A DNA stretch of 5,348 bases from Actinomycetes bacterium (GTDB lineage Bacteria; Bacillota_I; Bacilli_A; RF39; UBA660), in the NCBI GenBank assembly GCA_021152765.1, contig JAGKUT010000063.1, forward strand, positions 1-5,348. Reading direction: 5' to 3'. Below the pieces are notes generated by a model that ran no database searches, had not been told where the DNA came from, and saw only the letters and a list, made by a program, of their open reading frames with translations. The position numbers and the translations under genes were made by a program. The stretch's first letter is position 1. Each line of letters begins with the position of its first letter. Below, piece after piece: positions 1 to 5,348 of the stretch.

Positions 1-55
1 CTGTAATACTTATTTTTATTTTGTTTTTTAATTGGTATATGATTTTATTTTTCAT
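1..55 (-). CDS. yqfD: Probable YqfD-like sporulation protein, N-terminal 18 codons only (runs off window)
   Basis: An open frame starts at the ATG at 53-55 and stays open for 18 codons to the window edge, reading MKNKIIYQLKNKIKISIT. A Shine-Dalgarno sequence, GAGG at 61-64, lies 5 bases before the ATG and overlaps the end of the preceding YqfC-like gene, whose stop is only 2 bases upstream, so the two are probably translationally coupled. From family knowledge, YqfD proteins typically open with MKNK followed by a short segment leading into an alternating basic/hydrophobic strand, and yqfD normally follows yqfC directly. The identification rests on this position plus the short N-terminal resemblance. 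Eighteen residues cannot prove the family, so another small coupled gene remains possible. Confidence 0.62.
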   Translation of the reverse strand, partial: MKNKIIYQLKNKIKISIT

Positions 56-57
56 AT

Positions 58-297
58 TTACCTCATTTCAATGTTTTTTATATCTCCTGAAATTAATATT
101 TCATCATTTAATAATTTTGATACTACAAGGTTTTCTCCTTTTATTTTTATTTCTCCGCTATCATAGTTTATTATAATTAAATCATTGTCTAAGTATCCAA
201 TTGATTCATAGTTACATATATCTATTTTATTCTTTAAAACTCTCATATTGAACATTTCATCTAGTAAATAGTTTCTGGCTCTTTTTACTATACTCAT
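58..297 (-). CDS. yqfC: YqfC/YabP-family sporulation protein
   Basis: This is a complete 79-residue protein. The start at 295-297 is supported by AGGTGG (302-307) ending 4 bases before the ATG. The N-terminal third is basic. The rest is beta-strand-like and carries the family's two recognisable blocks: GEIKIKGENLVV (residues 48-59), where the family has a G-x-[IL]-x-[IV]-x-G-x-[ND]-[LF] pattern, and DEILISGDIKNIEM (65-78), where it has E-[EIL]-x-[IL]-x-G-x-I-x-x-[VIL]. No signal peptide or membrane segment is visible. YqfC belongs to the mother-cell (sigma-E) sporulation proteins in Bacillus subtilis, but its biochemical role is not settled. It is called YqfC rather than YabP because a YqfD-like start follows 2 bases after its stop. 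The upstream gap has AT-rich -10-like stretches but no convincing promoter of either vegetative or sporulation type. The gene is separated from the pilin gene by a terminator, so it is probably a new transcription unit. Confidence 0.8.
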   Translation of the reverse strand: MSIVKRARNYLLDEMFNMRVLKNKIDICNYESIGYLDNDLIIINYDSGEIKIKGENLVVSKLLNDEILISGDIKNIEMR

Positions 298-345
298 ATT
301 ACCACCTATATAAGTTTATTATTTTTAGCGTATTTTTATACAAAG

Positions 346-371
346 AAAAAAACATAAGTTTTTTACTTATG
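346..371 (-). terminator. Intrinsic terminator downstream of the pilin-like gene
   Basis: On the minus strand the transcript forms a perfect 7-bp stem, CATAAGT paired with ACTTATG (365-371 and 353-359), with a 5-base A loop, followed directly by seven U residues (346-352). It lies 10 bases past the pilin-like gene's stop codon and separates that gene from the yqfC-like gene. The stem is AT-rich, as expected in this genome, so termination may be incomplete. Confidence 0.88.
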
Positions 372-381
372 ATTTTATTTT

Positions 382-1608
382 TTAATCAATTTCTAATGAT
401 TCTTTTGATAGTGTTATAACTGGGCGTACCCCCCAACCTGTACCGAATGCAGTTGCGACTTTTAATTCACCAGTATAATCCACGACCCAGACATATCTTT
501 TATCTGCTGTATTATCTTGCGTCCAGTAACCTGATATGTAATAACCAGTGTTAGTTATGCTTTCACTATTATTTTCCTTACGAAGATCATTACTATAATA
601 ATATCTTCCATCATAATTATTGCATCCACGTCTTTCACATTCAGTATAATCATATAACCATGAATAGCGCGACTTATTTTCTAAATCTGCCACTTGTTTT
701 TTCCATCCATCTGTTTTTGAATATGTTGTTCCACTTCCGTCTAGATAAAAACTTGTTATTTTATCAATATTATCTGGTTCATAATAATCCATCACTTCTT
801 TGTTTTTATCCCATTTTATTGTATCTTCTCTGTCAGCACCTACTATATGAGCAATTTCATCTGCATATATTAGTCGTGGATTACCTAACCAGTCTTCTGT
901 ATCTTCTGTTAATCTTACCGCAACTTCTTTCATACTTGAACTAGTTGCAGTAGCATTTCTATCCCAATATATATTTCCACTTGTATTGTGATCTAAAATC
1001 ATATCTACTGTTCCGTCGCTATTTTCGTCATATATATAGAATTTCATACATCCTGTATTTACTCCTGTTGGTGCATCAAATTGATTTATATTTTGTGATG
1101 CTAGTGTTTCATTACATGTTTTCTTTAAATCTGTTGGATCAATGTAAACTATTCCTTTATGTGTATCAGTATCTGTTGGTGCTACATATGTACCTCTAAA
1201 TCCTAAGTTGCATGTTTCTTCACTATAATCTTGTTCTATTATTTCATCAGAATCATAATTTTTTATGTAGCATTTTTTATCAAATTGAGCGACTATTGAT
1301 ATTTTGCCTTCTTTGTTTATTTTTAATTTTCCTGTTTTAGGTTTTTCTCCTGTGAATTCCAAGTTATCACATGTATTTGTATCTGTTGTGAAATTATATG
1401 AACAACCTTGAAAATTTCTTTTCATAGAGGCGTTTTCTGCATAATAATTATTTGCTGTTCTTGTTAATCCTGATATTGATGTTTTATTTATGCTTTTCCT
1501 TGCATCTTTCAACGTTTTATTTACTTTTGGTACTATTAATACTGCTAGTAATCCTATAATCACGATTACAGCTAGCAATTCTACTAGTGTAAATCCTTTA
1601 TTTTTCAT
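382..1608 (-). CDS. Type IV pilin-like cysteine-rich surface protein (prepilin N-terminus, GVRP-type C-terminal domain)
   Basis: The protein has 408 residues. The start is the ATG at 1606-1608, preceded 4 bases away by AGGAG (1613-1617). An in-frame ATG at 1630-1632 would add 8 residues, but it has no ribosome site and falls between the predicted -10 box and transcript start. The N-terminus is a classic class III prepilin signal: MKNKG, cleavage before Phe6, then FTLVELLAVIVIIGLLAVLIVP, with Glu at mature position 5 and one hydrophobic helix (6-27). A prepilin peptidase should cleave and N-methylate it. The remaining ~380 residues are extracytoplasmic and much larger than a usual major pilin. 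Eight cysteines (69, 80, 113, 133, 165, 187, 324, 329) fall in four close pairs, suggesting disulfides. DENSDGTVD (194-202) resembles a DxDxDG calcium loop. The C-terminus (about 235-408), with WLGNPRLIYADEIAHIVGA, WVVDYTGEL and GWGVRPVITL, resembles DUF6273/C-type-lectin-like surface domains. It may be a minor pilin, pseudopilin or adhesin. No assembly genes are in the window. Confidence 0.86.
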   Translation of the reverse strand: MKNKGFTLVELLAVIVIIGLLAVLIVPKVNKTLKDARKSINKTSISGLTRTANNYYAENASMKRNFQGCSYNFTTDTNTCDNLEFTGEKPKTGKLKINKEGKISIVAQFDKKCYIKNYDSDEIIEQDYSEETCNLGFRGTYVAPTDTDTHKGIVYIDPTDLKKTCNETLASQNINQFDAPTGVNTGCMKFYIYDENSDGTVDMILDHNTSGNIYWDRNATATSSSMKEVAVRLTEDTEDWLGNPRLIYADEIAHIVGADREDTIKWDKNKEVMDYYEPDNIDKITSFYLDGSGTTYSKTDGWKKQVADLENKSRYSWLYDYTECERRGCNNYDGRYYYSNDLRKENNSESITNTGYYISGYWTQDNTADKRYVWVVDYTGELKVATAFGTGWGVRPVITLSKESLEID

Positions 1609-1612
1609 ATTA

Positions 1613-1617
1613 CTCCT
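1613..1617 (-). promoter_or_regulatory. Ribosome binding site that fixes the pilin start
   Basis: AGGAG sits 4 bases before the ATG at 1606-1608. The alternative upstream ATG at 1630-1632 has only a T-rich terminator tail before it. This favours a short 5-residue prepilin leader (MKNKG), which is also the usual length for this signal type. Confidence 0.85.
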
Positions 1618-1632
1618 ACTTTCTATAGTCAT

Positions 1633-1661
1633 ATAATATCAAAAAAAGTACTTTTTTTCAA
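1633..1661 (-). promoter_or_regulatory. Probable vegetative (sigma-A-type) promoter of the pilin-like gene
   Basis: Read on the minus strand, TTGAAA (1656-1661) and TATTAT (1633-1638) each match the -35 and -10 consensus at five of six positions and are exactly 17 bases apart. The transcript would start near 1626, giving a leader of about 18 bases that contains the AGGAG site. The -35 element lies in the loop and inner stem of the pheT terminator, and the -10 lies just past its U-run. The match is seen directly; activity is inferred. In such AT-rich DNA a chance match is possible, but the gene follows a terminator and needs a promoter. Confidence 0.62.
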
Positions 1662-1669
1662 GTACTTTT
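1641..1669 (-). terminator. Intrinsic terminator of the pheST operon, starting inside the pheT stop codon
   Basis: A perfect 10-bp stem, AAAAGTACTT (1660-1669) with AAGTACTTTT (1644-1653), encloses a 6-base loop. The strand ends in a run of seven U residues (1641-1647) that overlaps the outer stem. The last two bases of the pheT TAA (1668-1670) are part of the stem. Because the arms are flanked by A and T runs, the hairpin could also act in the opposite direction, although no gene there needs it. Confidence 0.88.
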
Positions 1670-4040
1670 ATTCACTTCTTAGTTTAACATTTAATTTTGT
1701 TTCAACTTTATTAATAATATTATTAAATACTTGCATTACTTCTTCATCAGTTAATGTTTTTTCGTTTGATGAGAATGTTAAGTTATAGGCAATTGATTTT
1801 TCATCATCTTTAACATTTTCACCAGTATATACATCAAATACATCGATGTTTGTAAGTAATCTTCCGCCTGCTCTTTTAATTTCTGTTTCTATTTCTTTTG
1901 ATGTAGTTTCTTTACTTACTATGAATGCCATATCTTTTTTTATTTCTGGATATTTTGATGATTCTTTATATTTTATTGGTTTAATTGGTTTAATTAGTTT
2001 TGTTAATGATAATTCTGCTACATATACTTCATCTTTTAATGTACTTGGGTGTACTCTACCAATTATTCCTATAGGTTCTCTATCAAGTAAAATTCGAGCT
2101 GACATTCCTGGGTGCATATTTGGAATACTGTCTACTTGGAATTCATATCTATTTTTGAATCCTGCATAGTCTAATAGATTTTCTATTAATCCTTTTATTA
2201 CATAGAAGTCTGTTTTCATTTTATTATTTTGCCATTTATTTATTATATAATTACCTTTCATAAGTATTGATATTTTAATATCTTCATTATATTTTTTATC
2301 ATATGTTTTACTTATTTCATATAGCATTATGTCTTCTACTTTTCTAGTTTTATTGTAAGTATATACATTTATTAATGAAGGTATTAATGTTGTTCTTACA
2401 ACGCTTTTATCTATACTCATTGGATTTGGTAATACTACATTTTCTTTTTCTTCATATTTAAATGTATTTGCCATATCAGGTGAAGTTAATGTGTATGTTT
2501 TTGTTTCATTTAATCCTAGTGTTCTTAATCTTTTTGAGAATTCTTTTCTATATTTGACATCTCCTACATATCCACCTTTTCTTACATTTGTTTTAGGTAG
2601 TGTTGATACTAAGTTATTGTATCCATATAGTCTTCCTATTTCTTCTGCAATATCATTTATATTAGGATCTATATCTAGTCTTCTTTTTGGAATTGTAACT
2701 ATAAATTCATCGCTATTTTTCTCATATTTGAAATCTAATCTATCTAGTTCTTTTTCCATATCACTTTCTGATATTGTTATTCCTAACATTTTATTAATAT
2801 CTTCTGCTTTAAATTTAACTATTTTTTCTGATTTATCTACAGTGTCATATTTAACTATACCTTTTAATACTTTCGCATTTGCGTATTTTTCTAGTAATTG
2901 ACATGCTCTTTCTATTGCTAAATCGGTATATTCATAGTTTAATCCTTTTCCGAATCTTATTGATGCTTCACTTTTTAGATTTTGATTCCCAGCAGTATAT
3001 CTAATTGATACTGGTTCGAATATAGCGCTTTCTATTAGGATAGTTTTTGTATTATTATCTACTTCAGTGTTTTGACCACCCATTACTCCTGCTATTGCGA
3101 TTGCTTCTTTTTCATTTGATATTACGATATCTTTTTCAGATAATGTTCTTTCTTTATCGTCTAATGTTGTGATTTTTTCATTGTTTTCTGCATCTCTTAC
3201 TATTATTTTATCTCCTAGTTTTTCTTTATCAAAGAAGTGTAGTGGTTGCCCATATTCTAACATTACATAGTTTGAAATATCTACTACATTATTTATTGGT
3301 CTCATTCCTGCTCTAGTAAGTCTTTTTTTAATAAAATCAGGTGATTCTTTGATTTCTACATCTGTAACCATTTTAGCTAAATAATATGGACATTTTTTTG
3401 TTTTTATTTCTAAGTTAAAGTGATTATTGATATCATCTTCTATTTCATTGAAACTAATTTCAGGCATTTTTACTTTTTTGTTTAATATTGCTGATATTTC
3501 ATATGCGAATCCGATGTGATAATAGCAGTCGTTATTTCTATGTTTATGTATATCTAGTTCATATATTGTATCTTCTAGTTTTAAATATACTAATGGATCA
3601 GATCCTACTTTAGCGTCGCTTCCTAATTCTTCTATTCCTCTATTGTAGGCTTCTTCTGTTTTTTCTTCTAGTCCTAATTCATATAAAGCACAAATCATTC
3701 CATTTGATTCTTCTCCTCTAATTTTTGAGGTTTTTATTTCAAAATTTCCTGGAAGAACTGCTCCTGGAAGAGCAACTATTACTTTTAATCCTTTTCTTAC
3801 GTTAGGTGCTCCACATACTATTTGTGTTACTTTATCTCCAATGTTAACTTGGCAGACATGTAAGTGGTCACTATCCGGATGGTCTATGCATTCTACTACT
3901 TCTCCTATTGTTAGATTATCTATATGGTTTGTTATTATCTTTTCTACGTTTATTCCTGATTCTGTTATTTTTCTTGCAAGTTCTTTTAAATCTTCGTCAC
4001 TAATATCAATATATTCTGATACCCATTCTAAACTTATCAT
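1668..4040 (-). CDS. pheT: Phenylalanyl-tRNA synthetase beta subunit
   Basis: The 790 residues match the usual ~800-residue bacterial PheT. With PheS it forms the cytoplasmic alpha2-beta2 enzyme that charges tRNA-Phe; this subunit binds tRNA and hydrolyses mischarged Tyr-tRNA-Phe. Domains in order are: an EMAP-type tRNA-binding domain (about 42-150, with GEVVECIDHPDSDHL, IVCGAPN and KIRGEESNGMIC); the B3/B4 editing domain (about 215-388), keeping GQPLHFFD (His268), GVMGG (318-322) and LIESAIF (Glu337); the B5 domain (about 405-475, RRLDID...DIAEEIGRLYGYNN, with acidic 456, 463, 466 and 467); the inactive synthetase-like core (about 490-685, NPMSIDKSVVRTTLIPSL); and the C-terminal anticodon-binding FDX-ACB domain (about 697-790, YPEIKKDMAFIV, FDVYTG, KTLTDEEV). 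The start overlaps the pheS stop as TAATG, and AAAGGAGG (4048-4055) precedes it by 7 bases. One oddity is HKHRNNDC (165-172), where most PheT proteins have TPNRxDC. Confidence 0.98.
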   Translation of the reverse strand: MISLEWVSEYIDISDEDLKELARKITESGINVEKIITNHIDNLTIGEVVECIDHPDSDHLHVCQVNIGDKVTQIVCGAPNVRKGLKVIVALPGAVLPGNFEIKTSKIRGEESNGMICALYELGLEEKTEEAYNRGIEELGSDAKVGSDPLVYLKLEDTIYELDIHKHRNNDCYYHIGFAYEISAILNKKVKMPEISFNEIEDDINNHFNLEIKTKKCPYYLAKMVTDVEIKESPDFIKKRLTRAGMRPINNVVDISNYVMLEYGQPLHFFDKEKLGDKIIVRDAENNEKITTLDDKERTLSEKDIVISNEKEAIAIAGVMGGQNTEVDNNTKTILIESAIFEPVSIRYTAGNQNLKSEASIRFGKGLNYEYTDLAIERACQLLEKYANAKVLKGIVKYDTVDKSEKIVKFKAEDINKMLGITISESDMEKELDRLDFKYEKNSDEFIVTIPKRRLDIDPNINDIAEEIGRLYGYNNLVSTLPKTNVRKGGYVGDVKYRKEFSKRLRTLGLNETKTYTLTSPDMANTFKYEEKENVVLPNPMSIDKSVVRTTLIPSLINVYTYNKTRKVEDIMLYEISKTYDKKYNEDIKISILMKGNYIINKWQNNKMKTDFYVIKGLIENLLDYAGFKNRYEFQVDSIPNMHPGMSARILLDREPIGIIGRVHPSTLKDEVYVAELSLTKLIKPIKPIKYKESSKYPEIKKDMAFIVSKETTSKEIETEIKRAGGRLLTNIDVFDVYTGENVKDDEKSIAYNLTFSSNEKTLTDEEVMQVFNNIINKVETKLNVKLRSE
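1975..1995. repeat. Short 9-base tandem repeat inside pheT
   Basis: The unit attggttta occurs twice in a row (1975-1983 and 1984-1992) followed by a third partial copy. It encodes the KPIKPIK stretch at residues 684-690, in the linker before the anticodon-binding domain. The repeat is in frame, so gain or loss of a unit would add or remove three linker residues without breaking the gene. Confidence 0.6.
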
Positions 4041-5086
4041 TATTCTGCCTCCTTTCTATCGAAAGTTTTTAATTCTCTTAAATCTGTATTATAGATTGCT
4101 CTTAAGTCATGTATGTCATATTTTTCCATAGCAAGTCTATCTGCTCCGAATCCGAATGCGAATCCTGTCCAAACTTTTGGATCATATCCGCTCATTCTTA
4201 ATACGTTTGGATGTACAATTCCTGCTCCTGCTACTGTTATCCATCCTGAGTTTTTACAAATATTACATCCTTTTCCTTTACATTTATGGCATGTAATATC
4301 TACTTCTACTGATGGTTCTGTGAATTGATAATAACTTGGATGGAATCTTGTTTCTGTTGATTCTCCGAATAATTTTTTGAATATTACATCTAATGTTCCT
4401 TTTAAATCACTTAAAGATATTTCTTTATCTACTACTAATCCTTCTATTTGCATGAATTGATGTGAGTGAGTTGCGTCGTCATCATCTCTTCTATATGTTT
4501 TTCCTGGACAAATCATTCTGATTGGAGTAATACCATTTCCTTTTAACATTGTTCTTACTTGTACAGGAGATGTTTGGCTTCTAAGTAGTATTTCTTCTCC
4601 TTCAATATAGAATGTGTCTTGAGCATCTCTTGCTGGATGTCCTTTTGGAATATTTAACATTTCAAAGTTATATTTGTCTTCTTCTATTTCTGGTCCATCT
4701 ACTACATCATATCCCATTGATATGAATGTTTCTTCTACTTCTTCTATTAGTTTTTCTAGTATGTTAGGAGCTCCTACATTTATCTTTGTTGAAGGAAGTG
4801 AGATATCAATTTTTTCTGATTCTAGTTTTTTATTTAATTCATATTCTTCAATTTTATTTTTTAATGAATCAAATGAGTTATTTATATCTGTTTTGAATTC
4901 GTTCATTATTTTTCCAAATTCTTTTTTTTCTTCATCATTTAATTCTCTCATGTGAGACATCAATTCTGTAATAGGTCCTTTTTTACTTAGATAGATATTC
5001 TTTAATTCTGTTAAGTCTTTTAGTGTTTTAGTTTTTTCTAATTTCTCTTTAATTTCAGTCCTTAAACTATTAATTTTTTCTTGCAT
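4040..5086 (-). CDS. pheS: Phenylalanyl-tRNA synthetase alpha subunit
   Basis: This 348-residue class II synthetase subunit has the typical bacterial PheS length and activates phenylalanine with ATP and transfers it to tRNA-Phe. Residues 1-90 form the charged N-terminal coiled coil that contacts tRNA (LKNIYLSKKGPITELM is the family landmark). The catalytic core follows: YNFEMLNIPKGHPARDAQDTFY (139-160), LLRSQTSPVQVRTM (167-180), motif 2 YRRDDDDATHSHQFMQIEG (198-216), FHPSYYQFTEPSVEVD (248-263) and motif 3 GFAFGFGADRLAMEKY (308-323). Ala310 in GFAFG is the position known as Ala294 in Escherichia coli, which controls the size of the amino-acid pocket and is unaltered here. Four cysteines, C-x2-C-x4-C-x2-C at 266-277, form a small zinc-knuckle-like insertion found in many Bacillota PheS. 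The start has AAAGGG (5094-5099) 7 bases upstream. It is first in the operon, behind a Phe T-box, and shares one base with pheT. Confidence 0.98.
   Translation of the reverse strand: MQEKINSLRTEIKEKLEKTKTLKDLTELKNIYLSKKGPITELMSHMRELNDEEKKEFGKIMNEFKTDINNSFDSLKNKIEEYELNKKLESEKIDISLPSTKINVGAPNILEKLIEEVEETFISMGYDVVDGPEIEEDKYNFEMLNIPKGHPARDAQDTFYIEGEEILLRSQTSPVQVRTMLKGNGITPIRMICPGKTYRRDDDDATHSHQFMQIEGLVVDKEISLSDLKGTLDVIFKKLFGESTETRFHPSYYQFTEPSVEVDITCHKCKGKGCNICKNSGWITVAGAGIVHPNVLRMSGYDPKVWTGFAFGFGADRLAMEKYDIHDLRAIYNTDLRELKTFDRKEAE
4048..4055 (-). promoter_or_regulatory. Strong ribosome binding site for pheT within the end of pheS
   Basis: AAAGGAGG, a near-perfect Shine-Dalgarno sequence, ends 7 bases before the pheT ATG and lies inside the last pheS codons. 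Together with the TAATG overlap it provides coupled translation, which suits the equal amounts of the two subunits needed for the alpha2-beta2 enzyme. Confidence 0.9.
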
Positions 5087-5093
5087 AAAATCA

Positions 5094-5099
5094 CCCTTT
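5094..5099 (-). promoter_or_regulatory. Ribosome binding site of pheS
   Basis: AAAGGG is placed 7 bases before the pheS ATG. It lies only a few bases after the U-run of the leader terminator and is not inside that hairpin. This agrees with control at the level of transcription termination rather than ribosome-site masking. Confidence 0.85.
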
Positions 5100-5104
5100 C
5101 AAAT

Positions 5105-5162
5105 AAAAAAATCCATGAATTTAAGGACGAGAAATCGCGGTACCACCTTAATTCATAGATTT
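5105..5162 (-). terminator. Regulatory intrinsic terminator of the pheST T-box leader
   Basis: In the minus-strand transcript a long imperfect stem forms between AAATCTATGAATTAAGG (5146-5162) and CCTTAAATTCATGGATTT (5109-5126). It has one G-U pair and one bulged base and ends in a run of seven U residues (5105-5111). The T-box core and the antiterminator lie in its loop, and the innermost four pairs, AAGG/CCTT, are shared with the antiterminator base. Upstream, CATAG (5164-5168) can pair with CTATG (5154-5158) and would break this stem, so it is a candidate switch partner. Confidence 0.85.
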
Positions 5163-5228
5163 ACTATGCACTTTAATTCTCTTAACGCGAGATAACGTTA
5201 TAATTTTTCATTATAAAGCTCTCTAGGT

Positions 5229-5231
5229 GAA
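5229..5231 (-). promoter_or_regulatory. T-box specifier codon UUC (Phe)
   Basis: Reading the leader RNA, UUC follows UGAA and precedes ACC on the 3' side of the specifier loop, the conserved place for the codon that pairs with the tRNA anticodon. UUC is read by the GAA anticodon of tRNA-Phe, matching the pheST genes downstream. The loop's other side carries AGUA repeats (5291-5300), as expected of the loop E-type motif. Confidence 0.9.
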
Positions 5232-5329
5232 TTCATAAAATGTTATTGTTAGTTTTCACCAAACACTAACTCTCTAAAAAATAACTTAGATTACTACTAC
5301 TTCTAGGTCTTTGCCTTTGGACTAGTTAT

Positions 5330-5335
5330 ATTATA
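5330..5335 (-). promoter_or_regulatory. Candidate -10 element of the pheST promoter
   Basis: TATAAT, a perfect -10 consensus, lies just upstream of the T-box leader and would place the transcript start near 5322-5324. A matching -35 element would lie beyond the window's end, so it cannot be seen. The surrounding run of A and T gives several shifted -10-like hexamers, so the exact start is uncertain. Confidence 0.55.
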
Positions 5336-5348
5336 TATTATTTTTTTT

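Larger units (their letters stand above)
5105..5329 (-). promoter_or_regulatory. T-box riboswitch (tRNA-Phe-responsive leader of pheST)
   Basis: The leader senses uncharged tRNA-Phe and allows read-through into pheST. The T-box core AAGGTGGTACCGCG is at 5136-5149. AAGG pairs with CCTT (5123-5126) and GCGA pairs with TCGT across a UUUC loop to form the antiterminator with its bulge. The bulge reads UGGU; the last U would pair with discriminator base A73, the base usual in tRNA-Phe. Stem I is recognisable from GTTATT/AATAAC (5280-5285, 5242-5247), the distal helix GTTAGT/ACTAAC (5265-5270, 5248-5253) and the AGAGAG and GGTGAAAA elements. The specifier, in the context TGAA-TTC-ACC, is TTC at 5229-5231, the Phe codon. 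CTAG/CTAG (5303-5306, 5223-5226) closes the base. Downstream are a hairpin TTATAAT/ATTATAA (5198-5216) and the stem III-like AACG/CGTT (5184-5199). The specifier agrees with the genes controlled. The 5' end is approximate. Confidence 0.96.

Noticed and set aside
298..345. Promoter for the yqfC-like gene, including a sigma-E-type one
   Set aside because: TATAAA and TATATA stretches are present but no -35 partner is found at a credible spacing for either the vegetative or the sporulation consensus; in this base composition such matches are expected by chance.
382..700. C-terminal part of the pilin-like gene as a diversity-generating retroelement variable region
   Set aside because: The GVRP ending resembles C-lectin target proteins, but there is no reverse transcriptase and no second near-identical template copy in the window, and the region is not enriched in AAC/AAT codons in the expected pattern.
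660..2901. Several plus-strand open frames of 70-136 codons opposite the pilin-like and pheT genes
   Set aside because: They lie antisense to well-supported genes, are dominated by Leu/Ser/Ile/Phe as expected from reverse-reading AT-rich codons, and have no recognisable domains or ribosome sites.
3841..4955. Plus-strand frames opposite the pheT start and pheS
   Set aside because: They are shadows of the highly conserved pheS and pheT frames; their sequences follow from the complementary codons and show no family features.
5303..5325. Inverted repeat CTAGTC/GACCTAG at the 5' end of the T-box leader, a possible competitor of the stem I base
   Set aside because: The pairing exists with one bulged base, but the start predicted from the TATAAT box (near 5323) would remove part of the left arm, so a regulatory role cannot be supported.
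1..5348. Mobile element, CRISPR array, tRNA or rRNA gene
   Set aside because: No transposase or integrase frame, no terminal inverted repeats with target duplications, no regularly spaced direct repeats, and no cloverleaf-like sequence was found. The window is nearly filled by the listed genes and leader, with no gene-free stretch over 300 bases.

Overview
This is a very AT-rich window in which every gene lies on the minus strand. All four complete genes stop with TAA and none needs TGA read as tryptophan, so the standard bacterial code fits. The AT bias, the T-box leader, AGGAG-type ribosome binding sites and a YqfC/YqfD-like sporulation gene pair point to a low-GC member of the Bacillota. 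A gut-type Bacilli or Clostridia relative is plausible, but the species cannot be told from this window.

In the direction of transcription (high to low coordinates) the window opens with a -10 element and a tRNA-Phe-responsive T-box leader (about 5105-5329). Its specifier codon is UUC and its acceptor-binding bulge is UGGU. It controls pheS (4040-5086) and pheT (1668-4040), the two subunits of phenylalanyl-tRNA synthetase. These are coupled by a TAATG stop/start overlap and end in an intrinsic terminator that begins inside the pheT stop codon.

A good-looking promoter (TTGAAA, 17 bases, TATTAT) is embedded in that terminator. It probably drives a 408-residue type IV pilin-like surface protein (382-1608), whose true start is the internal ATG behind a Shine-Dalgarno site, 24 bases inside the longest possible reading frame. 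This gene has its own terminator (346-371). Next come a 79-residue YqfC/YabP-family protein (58-297) and, two bases after its stop, the first 18 codons of what looks like yqfD, running off the window edge.

The window therefore holds three transcription units: a housekeeping synthetase operon sensed by uncharged tRNA-Phe, a single-gene pilin unit, and the start of a sporulation-type operon. pheST and the T-box are ordinary in kind. The parts most worth a second look are the nested terminator/antiterminator geometry of the T-box, the promoter built into the pheT terminator, and the cysteine-rich pilin with a calcium-loop-like motif and a GVRP-type C-terminus.
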